Shown: in pieces, positions 39,488 through 49,451 of the stretch
Layout: the number at the start of each line of letters is the position of its first letter
Position numbering within the stretch: the stretch's first letter is position 1
Translations under genes and position numbers: made by a program
From: Rhodospirillales bacterium
GTDB lineage: Bacteria > Pseudomonadota > Alphaproteobacteria > Rhodospirillales > Casp-alpha2
Direction: 5' to 3'
Assembly (NCBI GenBank): GCA_021775105.1
Contig: JAJFIJ010000372.1
Span: 1 to 54,021, forward strand
DNA length: 54,021 nt
The notes under the pieces: generated by a model
Told to the model about the DNA's origin: nothing
Databases searched by the model: none
What the model saw: the letters and a program-made list of their open reading frames with translations, nothing else

Positions 39488-42400
39488 TCCGCGCCCTCGG
39501 CCATTTTCTGAACCCCGAGATAATCAGTCTTCCCGGTTCCGAGAACCGGCAACTGATCAACAATGCGGATATCTTTTGGCACCAGAAGTTCAGCAATGCC
39601 GGTTTCACGGGCAAAAGCGACAAGCGCACTACGATCGGCATGATCATTGTCGCTGAGCAGAATAACCTGCTCGCCTTTTTTCGGGTCCGGCAGGGCAACA
39701 GCGGCGTGCTGATGGTTGGGCCAGAGCTGATCGGCCATGGCCTCGACCGCACCCAGCGACACCATTTCCCCGGCGATTTTGGCAAACCGCCTGGCCCGTC
39801 CCTTGATGGTGACAAACCCCTCATCATCGATCTCGACAATATCACCGGTATCATATTCACCACCATCGGGGGGTTGCAGCTCTCCGGGACGGTCGCTCAG
39901 CAGATAGCCCTTCATGATGTTGGGGCCTTTAACGATCAACCGGCCGCCCTCATCAATGCCGGGGACCGGCTCAAGCCGGGTTTTTATGCCGGGCATCATG
40001 CGCCCGACACTGCCGGCCTTGAAATGCATCGGCGTATTGGCCGCCAGCACAGGCGACGTTTCCGTCGCTCCGTATCCTTCAAGAATACGCAGACCAAACC
40101 TGTCGGCCCAGACGCGACGGGTTTCATCCCTGACCTTCTCGGCCCCGGCGAACACATAACGCAGGCTGTAAAAATCATAGGCGTGGGCAACTCTGGCATA
40201 ACCCGACAGGAAGGTATCGGTGCCGAACATCACGGTCGCATTGGTGTCATAGACCAGAGCCGGAACAAGGCGGTAATGCAGCGGCGATGGATAGAGGAAT
40301 GTCCGCACCCCGGACAGCAACGGCAACAGCAGGCCGCCGGTCAATCCAAACGAATGGAAGACCGGCAAGGCATTGAAGACTATATCGGTCGGATTGAAAT
40401 CGATCACGCTGGCCAGCTGTTCACGGTTGGCAAGCAGGTTGTGATGCGACAGCACAACGCCTTTCGGCACCCCCTCAGAACCCGACGTAAACAGCACAAC
40501 ACCCGCATCATCCGGATCGACCCGTTGGCGGGCATGGAAGGAGCCGACGAAAGGACGCATAAACAGACCAAACAGCTTGTCGGCAATATTGATCCTGCTT
40601 TTGATATCTTCCATGTAGACGATGGTGGTATGTGCGCCAAGCGCGCTGATCTGATCCTCAAGTTTTGCCATTTCGACAAATCGTCGCGACGTCAGCACGG
40701 CTTTCAGTTTTGCCACTTCAATGGCCGAGATCATGTTCTTTGCCCCGGTCGAAAAATTAAGCATCGCCGGAACGCGTCCGAAGGCCTGCAAACCGAAGAA
40801 CGTGGCCGCCGTGGCGACAGCATTGGGCAGCATCACGCCAACATATTCGCCCTTGGCCGTGATCGTCGACAACCGGCGACCAAGAACAAGACAGCCCAGT
40901 ATCAGCCGGTCATAAGACATCGGCTTGCGTTCGACGTCTTCGACGGCAATCGCTTTTTTGCCGTGAATATGACGCGCATCCAGCAATGCCTGAAACAGCG
41001 TTTGATCGGTTTTCCGGGTTTCGAAAATCAGATTGGTCATGACATCATGCAATTTGTCACCGGCCCGTTTCCGCCGTTCCTTGCCGACCGTCCCGTCACC
41101 CAGATCAAACATCCGGGGTTGCTGGATGGTAATCGTGATCTTGGGGAAGCAGCGCAGGCGCACCTTGCCCTTGAGGCGCGAAAATGGTGTGTACTGCGCC
41201 CCGTCAATGCGGATCGGCACCAGTGGCGCACCGGCCTTGTCGGCGATCATGCCGGGGCCTTCGTATATTTTCATCAAGGCACCGGTAACCGTAATGCGCC
41301 CTTCCGGGAAAATGACACAGTGATGACCTTCACCAACAATCCTGATCAGCGACTTAATGGCCAGCGGATTGGCCGGGTCCATGGGGAAAGCGTTGACCAG
41401 CGTCAGGAACGGTCGTACCCACCATTGCCGGGCAATGTAGGTATCGATGGCGAAAGTCGGTTTTTTCGGCAGGTAGGTCGCCAGCAAAACCGCATCCAGA
41501 AAGGACACATGGTTGACGACGATGACCGCCTTGTCCCCGGCCTTCGCCATATTTTCCAGACCGCGAACCTCAACCCGGTAACAGAATTTCAGTACCGCAC
41601 GAAGCACCGCCTTGACCAGCGCGTCCGGCAGCAAGGCCGAGATATAGACAGCTGCACCAGCATTGACGACGGCCAGAACCAGAAAGACTTCCGGTACCGT
41701 CATTTCAAATGCCAGCATGAGGCTGGCGGCCAATGCGCCGGTCACCATAAAGGCGGCGTTGAGAATGTTGTTGGCGGCAATCACGCGCGAGCGCCGGTCT
41801 TCGGCACTACGGCTCTGCATGATCGCATAAAGCGGCACGATAAACAGGCCGCCACAGACAGATATGCCGAGCAGATCGCCAAGCAGACGCCAGGCCTGCG
41901 GATCACTCAGGAATTCTCGAAATCCGGCCAGCGGACCGGCTGGAACCGGCAACGATGAGCTGGCCCAGAACAGATCAAGGATGAAGGCGGTCATGCCAAG
42001 CGCGCCGAAAGGGACATATTGAGCCGAGATAACGCCCTTGAGAATGCGGTTACACAGCAGCGAGCCAAGCCCGATGCCAATGGAAAATACCGTCAGGAAC
42101 AGGGTGACGACGGTTTGATCGCCGCCAACAACATTCTTTGCAAAAGCCGGAAACTGCGAAAGAAACGTCGCACCCACCAGCCAGAACCAGGAGATCCCCA
42201 TAATCGAAAGAAAGACCCCCCGGTTGCCGCGCGCCAGTCCGACAACATTCCAGGTTTCGTTGAAAATATTGAAATTGACCTTGAGAGTCGGTGCCGGTGC
42301 CGGCGCGGCAGGGATAAGAAAGCTCGCTAACCAGCCCGTGACAGCAAGGCCGAGAATACATGCGGATATTGTCACTACACCGTTGGTGGTGAGGATCAGC

Positions 42401-42900
42401 AATCCTCCGGCAATGGTGCCGATCAGGATGGCAAGGAAGGTTCCGGCCTCAATCAGCGCGTTGCCGCCAATCAGTTCGTCTTCGTCCAGATGGTCCGGCA
42501 ATATTGAATATTTAAGAGGTCCGAAATAGGCAGACTGCACCCCCATCAGAAACAGCACACCGAGAAGAATATTGGTGTCATTTGTGTGCAGGCCGAAAAC
42601 CGCGCCACCCATGATGCAAATCTCACCAAACTTGATCCATCGAACCAACCGCGATTTTTCAAATTTGTCGGCCAGTTGTCCGGCGTTGGCAGAAAACAGG
42701 AAAAACGGCAGAATAAAAATCCCGGCGGCCATGGTGACCAGAATTTGCGGATTGATTGCCGTGCCGTCCGCCAATTTGTAGAGGATCAGGATAATCAGCG
42801 CATTCTTGAACAGGTTGTCGTTGGCGGCACCCAGAAACTGCGTGACAAACAGCGGCCAGAACCGCCGCGTCTGGAAAAGATGAAACTGGTTATCCTGCAT
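39484..42900 (-). CDS. MFS / PlsC acyltransferase / AMP-binding ligase fusion (Aas-like 2-acylglycerophosphoethanolamine acyltransferase/acyl-ACP synthetase)
   Basis: 1138 aa: MFS domain, VNHVSFLDAVLLA...FPEGRITVTG acyltransferase motifs, VLFTSGSEGVPKGVVLSHHNLLAN and LEGYGATETSPVLAANTP ligase motifs. Confidence 0.92.
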   Translation of the reverse strand: MQDNQFHLFQTRRFWPLFVTQFLGAANDNLFKNALIILILYKLADGTAINPQILVTMAAGIFILPFFLFSANAGQLADKFEKSRLVRWIKFGEICIMGGAVFGLHTNDTNILLGVLFLMGVQSAYFGPLKYSILPDHLDEDELIGGNALIEAGTFLAILIGTIAGGLLILTTNGVVTISACILGLAVTGWLASFLIPAAPAPAPTLKVNFNIFNETWNVVGLARGNRGVFLSIMGISWFWLVGATFLSQFPAFAKNVVGGDQTVVTLFLTVFSIGIGLGSLLCNRILKGVISAQYVPFGALGMTAFILDLFWASSSLPVPAGPLAGFREFLSDPQAWRLLGDLLGISVCGGLFIVPLYAIMQSRSAEDRRSRVIAANNILNAAFMVTGALAASLMLAFEMTVPEVFLVLAVVNAGAAVYISALLPDALVKAVLRAVLKFCYRVEVRGLENMAKAGDKAVIVVNHVSFLDAVLLATYLPKKPTFAIDTYIARQWWVRPFLTLVNAFPMDPANPLAIKSLIRIVGEGHHCVIFPEGRITVTGALMKIYEGPGMIADKAGAPLVPIRIDGAQYTPFSRLKGKVRLRCFPKITITIQQPRMFDLGDGTVGKERRKRAGDKLHDVMTNLIFETRKTDQTLFQALLDARHIHGKKAIAVEDVERKPMSYDRLILGCLVLGRRLSTITAKGEYVGVMLPNAVATAATFFGLQAFGRVPAMLNFSTGAKNMISAIEVAKLKAVLTSRRFVEMAKLEDQISALGAHTTIVYMEDIKSRINIADKLFGLFMRPFVGSFHARQRVDPDDAGVVLFTSGSEGVPKGVVLSHHNLLANREQLASVIDFNPTDIVFNALPVFHSFGLTGGLLLPLLSGVRTFLYPSPLHYRLVPALVYDTNATVMFGTDTFLSGYARVAHAYDFYSLRYVFAGAEKVRDETRRVWADRFGLRILEGYGATETSPVLAANTPMHFKAGSVGRMMPGIKTRLEPVPGIDEGGRLIVKGPNIMKGYLLSDRPGELQPPDGGEYDTGDIVEIDDEGFVTIKGRARRFAKIAGEMVSLGAVEAMADQLWPNHQHAAVALPDPKKGEQVILLSDNDHADRSALVAFARETGIAELLVPKDIRIVDQLPVLGTGKTDYLGVQKMAEGAE

Positions 42901-43867
42901 GATGGTCGCTCTTTTCTTCAGTTAAAGAGGTTGAATTCGCAAATTTTCCGGTCTTCAAGAAACGGAGCGTGGCCCGCACGGATACTGGATGGTTGGAAAT
43001 ATTAACGTGAAAGGAGTTGACCCTGATTACGTCCCGTGCGCCGGGCTGGTCCGTTTCGCTGACCCGGACTGTGCCGTCATTGTCACCCGTAATCCATGGA
43101 TTGATTCCGCGATCATTACCCGTTCCACCGATGATCATTCCGAACTCTTCACGCAAGGGCGCTATGGTCCGAACATGTTCTGGCACCAGTTGCTGTCCTG
43201 CAGACCCGTACAGCCACTTGTAGAGCCAGACATTTCTCAGCCGCTTTGCGACAACCGACCCCTGATTGGGTGGCGCGATCTGGACGATACGATGAATCGT
43301 AATGCGTTCCTGCCAGCGCTGGGGCGTAGACAACATCTGGCGCACAACCAACCCGCCCATCGAGTGCGCGACAAAAGAAACCGTCTTGATGCCGTCAAGG
43401 TTTTCAATCAGGCCAGATAGAGTTTCGGCATGATCTTCAATCCGCAGGCGCGTGCTCGCATAACTGACGTTGGCGACCGCATGGCCCTGATCCTTAAGGC
43501 GTTCGGCAAGATTGCTGAATGTCCCGGTCGAACGTCCAATTCCGTGCATAAGGATGACCAGATGATCGGATCGTTGCTGCAACCTGTCCAGGTTACGCCG
43601 GTCATCGAGCACCTCACGACAATGAATCCGGCCTCCCCAGGCCCTGCGGACGTTACCCGGGTCCAGCAGACGGTAATGGTCCGTCCAGACATTACGTTGA
43701 ATACGCCACCCGGCGAGGTGATGGACATCCGACCATAGCTGTTTTCCGCCGAGTGTTTTCGACGGTATATTGATCGGGCGTTTGGCATTTGCCACACCCA
43801 CGATCGATCCCGCCACCAACACCAGCCCGATAAGGCCAACCGCAAGCCAGCGCATAAATTCGCTCAT
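42890..43867 (-). CDS. Alpha/beta-hydrolase (lipase/esterase-like) protein
   Basis: VILMHGIGRSTGTFSNLAERLKDQGH and VSFVAHSMGGLVVRQML (GxSxG). Confidence 0.82.
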   Translation of the reverse strand: MSEFMRWLAVGLIGLVLVAGSIVGVANAKRPINIPSKTLGGKQLWSDVHHLAGWRIQRNVWTDHYRLLDPGNVRRAWGGRIHCREVLDDRRNLDRLQQRSDHLVILMHGIGRSTGTFSNLAERLKDQGHAVANVSYASTRLRIEDHAETLSGLIENLDGIKTVSFVAHSMGGLVVRQMLSTPQRWQERITIHRIVQIAPPNQGSVVAKRLRNVWLYKWLYGSAGQQLVPEHVRTIAPLREEFGMIIGGTGNDRGINPWITGDNDGTVRVSETDQPGARDVIRVNSFHVNISNHPVSVRATLRFLKTGKFANSTSLTEEKSDHHAG

Positions 43868-44484
43868 CGTTTTTCTCCCTGATTTTTATGTTGCAGACCC
43901 TGAAGAAACGTATGCGTCAGGGTTTTTGCCATATCCTTGAAATTGTCATCGCCAACCACACCCAATTTTCCGCTGGCTTCCAGCGCGTAGATACCATGCA
44001 GTCCCGCCCACAAAACGCGCGCGGTATGCGCTGTTTGATCCGGTTGTCCCTCCTCAAACAGAGGCGACAATGCATCGGCAAGAAGGTTCAGAACCCGGTC
44101 AATCTTGGCCTGGTACCAGTCCGGCAACTCTCCTGCGCCGTCAGGCCGAACATAGTCAAACAACGCGGCCCAAAGGCCGGGATGCTCCGGGAGAAACCGG
44201 AGATAGGAATCAAGCAGGGCATCGACATCGGCATTGGGGTCACCTGTTACAGGAACCGCACTCAAGGCATCAAACAACAATTCCAGCGTCAGGGCATTCA
44301 GATGCAGGATCATGTCATCAAGATTTTCAAATACATTATACAGGGTGCCCGGTGAATAGCCGATCGCATCGGCGACGTTGCGGGCCGTCAGGGCGTGAAG
44401 ACCACCAGTCTCGACAATCCGCTCCGCGGCGATAAGCGCAAGGATGTAAAGCTGTTCCCGACTATGTTCCGAGCGCCGTGCCAT
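43864..44484 (-). CDS. TetR-family transcriptional regulator
   Basis: MARRSEHSREQLYILALIAAERIVETGGLHALTARNVADAIGYSPGTLYNVFENLDDMILH. Confidence 0.9.
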   Translation of the reverse strand: MARRSEHSREQLYILALIAAERIVETGGLHALTARNVADAIGYSPGTLYNVFENLDDMILHLNALTLELLFDALSAVPVTGDPNADVDALLDSYLRFLPEHPGLWAALFDYVRPDGAGELPDWYQAKIDRVLNLLADALSPLFEEGQPDQTAHTARVLWAGLHGIYALEASGKLGVVGDDNFKDMAKTLTHTFLQGLQHKNQGEKR

Positions 44485-44502
44485 GTGAACTCCCTGCAAT
44501 TA

Positions 44503-44541
44503 TTGAACGCTGTTCAAAACAGTAATTGAACAACGTTCAAT
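44503..44541. promoter_or_regulatory. Twin TetR-type palindromic operators
   Basis: TTGAACGCTGTTCAA (44503-44517) and ATTGAACAACGTTCAAT (44525-44541), centres 23 bp apart, directly upstream of the TetR gene. Confidence 0.75.
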
Positions 44542-44666
44542 AAGCAATATCTAATTTCCATCTTAAATTTTGGAGAAATCGAATTTCAGGGACTTGCCTG
44601 ACAAAAATTGCTGAATATATGTTCCCGAGAAATACTTATTGCCGGACTGCAACGAGACAGGTACAC

Positions 44667-45635
44667 ATGCCGGAAATGATTGTCCTCAATGGTTTAACCA
44701 AACAGTTTGGCCCGCTTCTGGCCGTCGACAATGTCACGTTCAGCGTTGGCAAGGGTCAGGTGCTGGGGTTCCTCGGCCCCAATGGGGCGGGCAAATCAAC
44801 AACCATGAAAATGATCGCCGGTTTTCTTGAACCGAGCGCCGGAACCGCAGAAGTTGCCGGGTTCGAAATCAGCAAATCACCGGTCGAAGTCAAGAAGCGG
44901 ATCGGTTATCTGCCCGAAGGCGCGCCAACGTATGGCGACATGACACCCTCCAGCTTTCTTGAATTTATCGCCGAAATTCGCGGATTCGACGGCACCGACA
45001 AGGCCCGGCGGGTTGCCGAGGTCGTTGAAAAAGTCCACCTCAGGGAGGTTCTGAACCAGTCCATCGATACCCTGTCCAAGGGTTACAAACGCCGGGTCGG
45101 GCTGGCCCAGGCTATCCTGCATGATCCCGACGTTCTTCTTCTTGATGAACCGACCGACGGGCTGGACCCCAACCAGAAACATCATGTGCGCGGGCTGATC
45201 CAAGAAATGGCCGCAGATAAGGCGATTATCGTTTCGACCCATATTCTGGAAGAAGTTGAAGCCGTTTGTTCGCGCGCCATAATCATCGCTCACGGACGAA
45301 TTGTCGCCGACGGTACACCTGAAGAATTGCTGGCCCGCGATCCCAATCACAACGCCATCATGGTGCGCGTATCGAGCGAACATCGCGCCGAGGTCGAAGC
45401 CGGTCTTGAAGGCCTTGCACCCTTCAGCCAGATCGACGGACATCGCAACACAACCGACAATACCCTGTTGAGGGTCCTCAGTGACGGCGACCCGTCAGTT
45501 ATCGCCCGGATCAGCGACTGCATCCGTGAAAAAAATCTGCCCGTCGATGAAATCTATGTCGAAAAAGGGGCGCTTGATGATGTATTCCGTCAGATCACCG
45601 CAGAGGACAAACCGGGCGAGGTGACCGATGCGTAA
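44667..45635 (+). CDS. ABC transporter ATP-binding protein (GldA-like)
   Basis: GFLGPNGAGKSTTMKMIAGFL, LSKGYKRRVGLAQAILHDPDVLLLDEPTDGLDP. Confidence 0.9.
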   Translation: MPEMIVLNGLTKQFGPLLAVDNVTFSVGKGQVLGFLGPNGAGKSTTMKMIAGFLEPSAGTAEVAGFEISKSPVEVKKRIGYLPEGAPTYGDMTPSSFLEFIAEIRGFDGTDKARRVAEVVEKVHLREVLNQSIDTLSKGYKRRVGLAQAILHDPDVLLLDEPTDGLDPNQKHHVRGLIQEMAADKAIIVSTHILEEVEAVCSRAIIIAHGRIVADGTPEELLARDPNHNAIMVRVSSEHRAEVEAGLEGLAPFSQIDGHRNTTDNTLLRVLSDGDPSVIARISDCIREKNLPVDEIYVEKGALDDVFRQITAEDKPGEVTDA

Positions 45636-46362
45636 CATCTCGATCATCGCCAAACGTGAACTCAAGGGCTACTTCGCAACGCCTGTGGCCTATGTCTTCA
45701 TCGTTATCTTCCTCGCCATGACCGGCGCATTTGCCTTTTATATCGGCAATTTTTTTGACCGCGGGCGCGCCGATCTGGATGCATTTTTCCAGTTTCATCC
45801 CTGGCTGTATCTTCTTCTGATCCCGGCCATTTCCATGCGCTTATGGGCCGAAGAAAGAAAATCAGGCACCATCGAGATGCTGATGACGCTGCCGATTACC
45901 ACCACATCGGCAGTGTTGGGCAAATTTCTTGCGGCCTGGGGTTTCGCCGCCATTGCGCTGATCCTGACGGCGCCTATGTGGATCACGGTTAACGTGCTCG
46001 GCAATCCGGACAACGGCGTGATTTTCGCCAGTTATGTCGGCAGCTGGTTTATGGCCGGAGCTTTTCTCGCCATCGGATCGTGCGTGTCAGCGATTACCAA
46101 AAATCAGGTTGTCGCTTTTATTATTGCCGCGACCGTCTGCTTCCTGTTCACCATGAGCGGGCTTGAACTGGTGCTCAATTTCTTCCGACTGTGGGCGCCT
46201 GACCTGCTGGTCGAAACCATTGCATCAATGAGTTTCCTGACCCATTTCCGTGCCGTGATGAACGGTGTCATCGATATTCGTGACCTGATCTTTTTTTCAT
46301 CCCTGATCGCCTTCTGGCTATTTGCCAACGTGATCATTGTCGATCTCAAGAAGTCAGCCTGA
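45628..46362 (+). CDS. ABC transporter permease (GldF-like)
   Basis: 244 aa; IAKRELKGYFATPVAYVFIVIFLAMTGAFAFYIGNFFDRGRADL; overlaps the ATPase gene by 8 bp. Confidence 0.88.
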   Translation: MRNISIIAKRELKGYFATPVAYVFIVIFLAMTGAFAFYIGNFFDRGRADLDAFFQFHPWLYLLLIPAISMRLWAEERKSGTIEMLMTLPITTTSAVLGKFLAAWGFAAIALILTAPMWITVNVLGNPDNGVIFASYVGSWFMAGAFLAIGSCVSAITKNQVVAFIIAATVCFLFTMSGLELVLNFFRLWAPDLLVETIASMSFLTHFRAVMNGVIDIRDLIFFSSLIAFWLFANVIIVDLKKSA

Positions 46363-46372
46363 GGGGGGCGTG

Positions 46373-48232
46373 ATGAACACCACGGATCGCTCGAAACTGT
46401 CTGTCATGGGATTGCTGTTGGCCGCCGTACTGTTTCTGGCCGTTAATATCTTCTCCAATTCAACGTTCAAGGCCATCCAGTTGGACCTGACCGAGGAAAA
46501 TCTGTTTACCCTGTCGGACGGAACGCGGACGGCGTTATCGAAGATTGACGAGCCGATCAAGGTGAGATTGTTTTTCAGCAAGATCTTGAGTGAGCAGAGC
46601 CCCGCACATGCAACCTACTTCAAGCGGGTCAAGGAGCTGTTGGGCCAGTACGTCAATATTTCCGGCGGCAAGATTGAGCTAGAGCTGCATGACCCGGAAC
46701 CGTTCTCTGACGCCGAAGATCTTGCCGTATCATTCGGTTTGCAGGGCGTACCGGTAACTGCCGGTGGCGATCTCGGTTATTTCGGACTGGCCGCGACCAA
46801 TTCTACCGATGACCGGCAGGTGATTGCCTTTCTGACCCCGACCAGAGAGACCTTTCTTGAATATGACCTGACCAAAATGGTCCATTCGCTGGCCAACCCG
46901 ACACGAAAAACTGTTGGCCTGCTGAGTGCACTTCCCGTCAACGGACGACCGGGGCCACAGGTCGGCGGCAGCGGTCGCTGGACGATCATTGATCAGATTA
47001 ACGAGTTTTTCGACGTCACACCGATAACCCGTGAAGCAACCGAATTGCCCGCCGGTCTCGATATCCTGATGATCGTGCACCCCAAGGGCCTGAAAGATGA
47101 CATGTTATATGCCATTGATCAGTTTGTCCTCAACGGTGGGCGGGTCATGGCGTTCGTTGACACCAATGCGGAAACCGCCGCCCGCCCCGGTGCCGGACAG
47201 AAAAACGATCCGGTGTCAGAATTTGACAGGACACTTGAATCCTGGGGCGTGAAGCTGGTCAAGGACAAGGTCGCAGGCGACATAACCACAGCCCGACGGG
47301 TCAATGTCCAGCAGGGCGCAAAGCTGGCGGTTACCGACTATGTTGCCTGGTTATCGTTGAAACCCGGTAACTTTGATGCCGAAGATGTTGCCACGGCGGA
47401 CCTGCAAGTCGTCAATATCGGCACGTCGGGTATCCTTGAGCCGATTGACGGCAAGGGAACGACATTTTCGCCGTTGATGCAGACCAGCCGGCAATCGATG
47501 CAGATTGACCGTGACAAGGTGATGCTGCGCCCGCAGGTGGTCGATCTGTTCAAGAACTTCAAGGCGGAAAACAAAACCCTGACTTTGGCCGCACGGGTCA
47601 CCGGCAAAGCCAAATCGGCGTTTCCCGACAAGGCCAAATCCGGAAAAAATCATATCGATCAGGCGTCATCGCCGATTAACGTAATTGTTGTCGCCGACAC
47701 AGACATGTTGGCCGACGGCCTGTGGGTCGATGCGCAGGAAATGTCGGGCACGAAAATGCTGGTGCCGTTCGCCGGCAACGCCGATTTTGTCATCAACGCG
47801 CTGGAAAATCTGGCCGGCAGCGAGGACCTGATCGGGCTCCGTGCACGCACCCGCATCCCGCGCTCTTTCGATCTGGTCCATGAGATTCGTCAGGCTGCGG
47901 AAATCCGTTACCGGACCAAGGAGCAGGAGCTACAGGACAAGCTGGTGGCCGTCAGGAGCAAGCTGAACAAGCTCATGCGCCGCGAAGCAACAACCGGGGA
48001 ACTGGTGCTGAATTCCAAGGAAAAGCAGCTGATCGAGGAATTCCGGGGCGAGATGAGCGCCATTCGCCTGGAACTTCGTGATGTCCAGCATGCGCTCAGA
48101 AGCGACATCGAACAACTCGATTCGTGGCTCAAGTTTTTTAATATTGCTGCCCTCCCGCTGGTCCTCGGCTTCGCCGTTCTGATTATCGTGGTGTCGCGTC
48201 GCTTCCGGCGCAGACCCATCGCCCAGACCTGA
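46373..48232 (+). CDS. GldG-family ABC transporter-associated protein
   Basis: LDLTEENLFTLSDGTRTALSKIDEPIKVRLFFSKILSEQSPAHATYFKRVKELLGQY; C-terminal TM. Confidence 0.88.
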   Translation: MNTTDRSKLSVMGLLLAAVLFLAVNIFSNSTFKAIQLDLTEENLFTLSDGTRTALSKIDEPIKVRLFFSKILSEQSPAHATYFKRVKELLGQYVNISGGKIELELHDPEPFSDAEDLAVSFGLQGVPVTAGGDLGYFGLAATNSTDDRQVIAFLTPTRETFLEYDLTKMVHSLANPTRKTVGLLSALPVNGRPGPQVGGSGRWTIIDQINEFFDVTPITREATELPAGLDILMIVHPKGLKDDMLYAIDQFVLNGGRVMAFVDTNAETAARPGAGQKNDPVSEFDRTLESWGVKLVKDKVAGDITTARRVNVQQGAKLAVTDYVAWLSLKPGNFDAEDVATADLQVVNIGTSGILEPIDGKGTTFSPLMQTSRQSMQIDRDKVMLRPQVVDLFKNFKAENKTLTLAARVTGKAKSAFPDKAKSGKNHIDQASSPINVIVVADTDMLADGLWVDAQEMSGTKMLVPFAGNADFVINALENLAGSEDLIGLRARTRIPRSFDLVHEIRQAAEIRYRTKEQELQDKLVAVRSKLNKLMRREATTGELVLNSKEKQLIEEFRGEMSAIRLELRDVQHALRSDIEQLDSWLKFFNIAALPLVLGFAVLIIVVSRRFRRRPIAQT

Positions 48233-48255
48233 TTACAAGCGGGAAAAGGAGAAAC

Positions 48256-49320
48256 ATGACCATGACACCCCGGACACTCACCCTGCTGGCGATGGCAACG
48301 GCCCTGAGCGTTGCCGCAGCCGGTTATGCTGTCAGTCGGGAGGCCGGGTTCATGACCGCCAGCCGCGGCGAGGTGATATTCCCCGATCTCGGCAAACGCA
48401 TAGATGAGGTCAGCAAGATTGAAATTCGCACCGTTGACCGGACAATGACCATGAAACAGGGTAAAGGGGGCTGGATCATGGTCGAAAGCGGCGGTTATGC
48501 GCTGCAGTCAAAAATTGTCAAAGGCGCAATTCTTGGGGTTGCCAGCCTGACCTATGTGGAAGCAAAAACACGTCAGGCCGATAAATATCAGAAGCTTGAA
48601 CTGCGTGACCCGGAAACGGCGGAATCGCACGGGCGCGGGGTCCGGATATACACCAAAAACGGCGACAGGCTGGCCGATACGATCCTCGGCAAGGTGCGCT
48701 ACGATATGCCCGGCACGACCCGCGATGGCGTTTATATCCGCCAGCCCGGCAACCCGCAGACATGGCTGGCACTTGGTCAGGTCGATATTTCCAGACTGCC
48801 GTCTGACTGGCTGAAACAGGAAATTGTCAATATCAATTCCGATCGTGTCAAATCGGCTGAAACCCGTCATCCGGACGGAGAGGTCATCAGCGTCTCCAAA
48901 CAGGCACCAACGGATCGGAACTTCGTGATGGCCGGCATCCCGGAAAACAAAAAACTGAAATACGACCGCGACCCGGACAATATTGCTACGGTACTGGAAA
49001 ACTTCGAGCTTGATGATGCGCGGCGAGTATCGGATGTTTCATTCGATCCCGAACAGACCATCAGCACCCGGATCACGACTTTCGACGGTCTGAATGTCGC
49101 CATCAAAATGTTCACAGAGAAAAAAGGCGGTGCCAGCAAACCACAGTACTGGGTCACCCTGTCTGCCAGCGCAACCGACACCTCCCCTGAACGTCAGAAA
49201 GAAGTATCCGAGATAAACGCCCACACCACACCGTGGGTGTACCAGATCCCCGGATACAAGGCATCGCGCCTGAACAAGCGCATGTCGGAAATACTTAAAG
49301 ACAAGGAACCCGCCACCTAG
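48256..49320 (+). CDS. DUF4340 domain-containing protein
   Basis: 354 aa after a GldA/F/G-like cluster; IFPDLGKRIDEVSKIEIRTVDRTMTMKQGKGGWIMVESGGYAL. Confidence 0.85.
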   Translation: MTMTPRTLTLLAMATALSVAAAGYAVSREAGFMTASRGEVIFPDLGKRIDEVSKIEIRTVDRTMTMKQGKGGWIMVESGGYALQSKIVKGAILGVASLTYVEAKTRQADKYQKLELRDPETAESHGRGVRIYTKNGDRLADTILGKVRYDMPGTTRDGVYIRQPGNPQTWLALGQVDISRLPSDWLKQEIVNINSDRVKSAETRHPDGEVISVSKQAPTDRNFVMAGIPENKKLKYDRDPDNIATVLENFELDDARRVSDVSFDPEQTISTRITTFDGLNVAIKMFTEKKGGASKPQYWVTLSASATDTSPERQKEVSEINAHTTPWVYQIPGYKASRLNKRMSEILKDKEPAT

Positions 49321-49451
49321 GCGCGCTGTTTCGGGGATTTGCTGATCTTTCTATTTACCGCTGTTAACATCTGCACGTGACGGATCGTGGGACACACAAA
49401 CACGATATGATATAATTGTTGCCAACCAGAACAGCAAACTTGGCAGACGAG

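Noticed and set aside
39640-41958. 772-aa plus-strand ORF opposite the acyltransferase/ligase fusion
   Set aside because: Antisense shadow of a clear 1138-aa coding gene; composition (rich in H, Q, R, G) is typical of reverse-frame translation.
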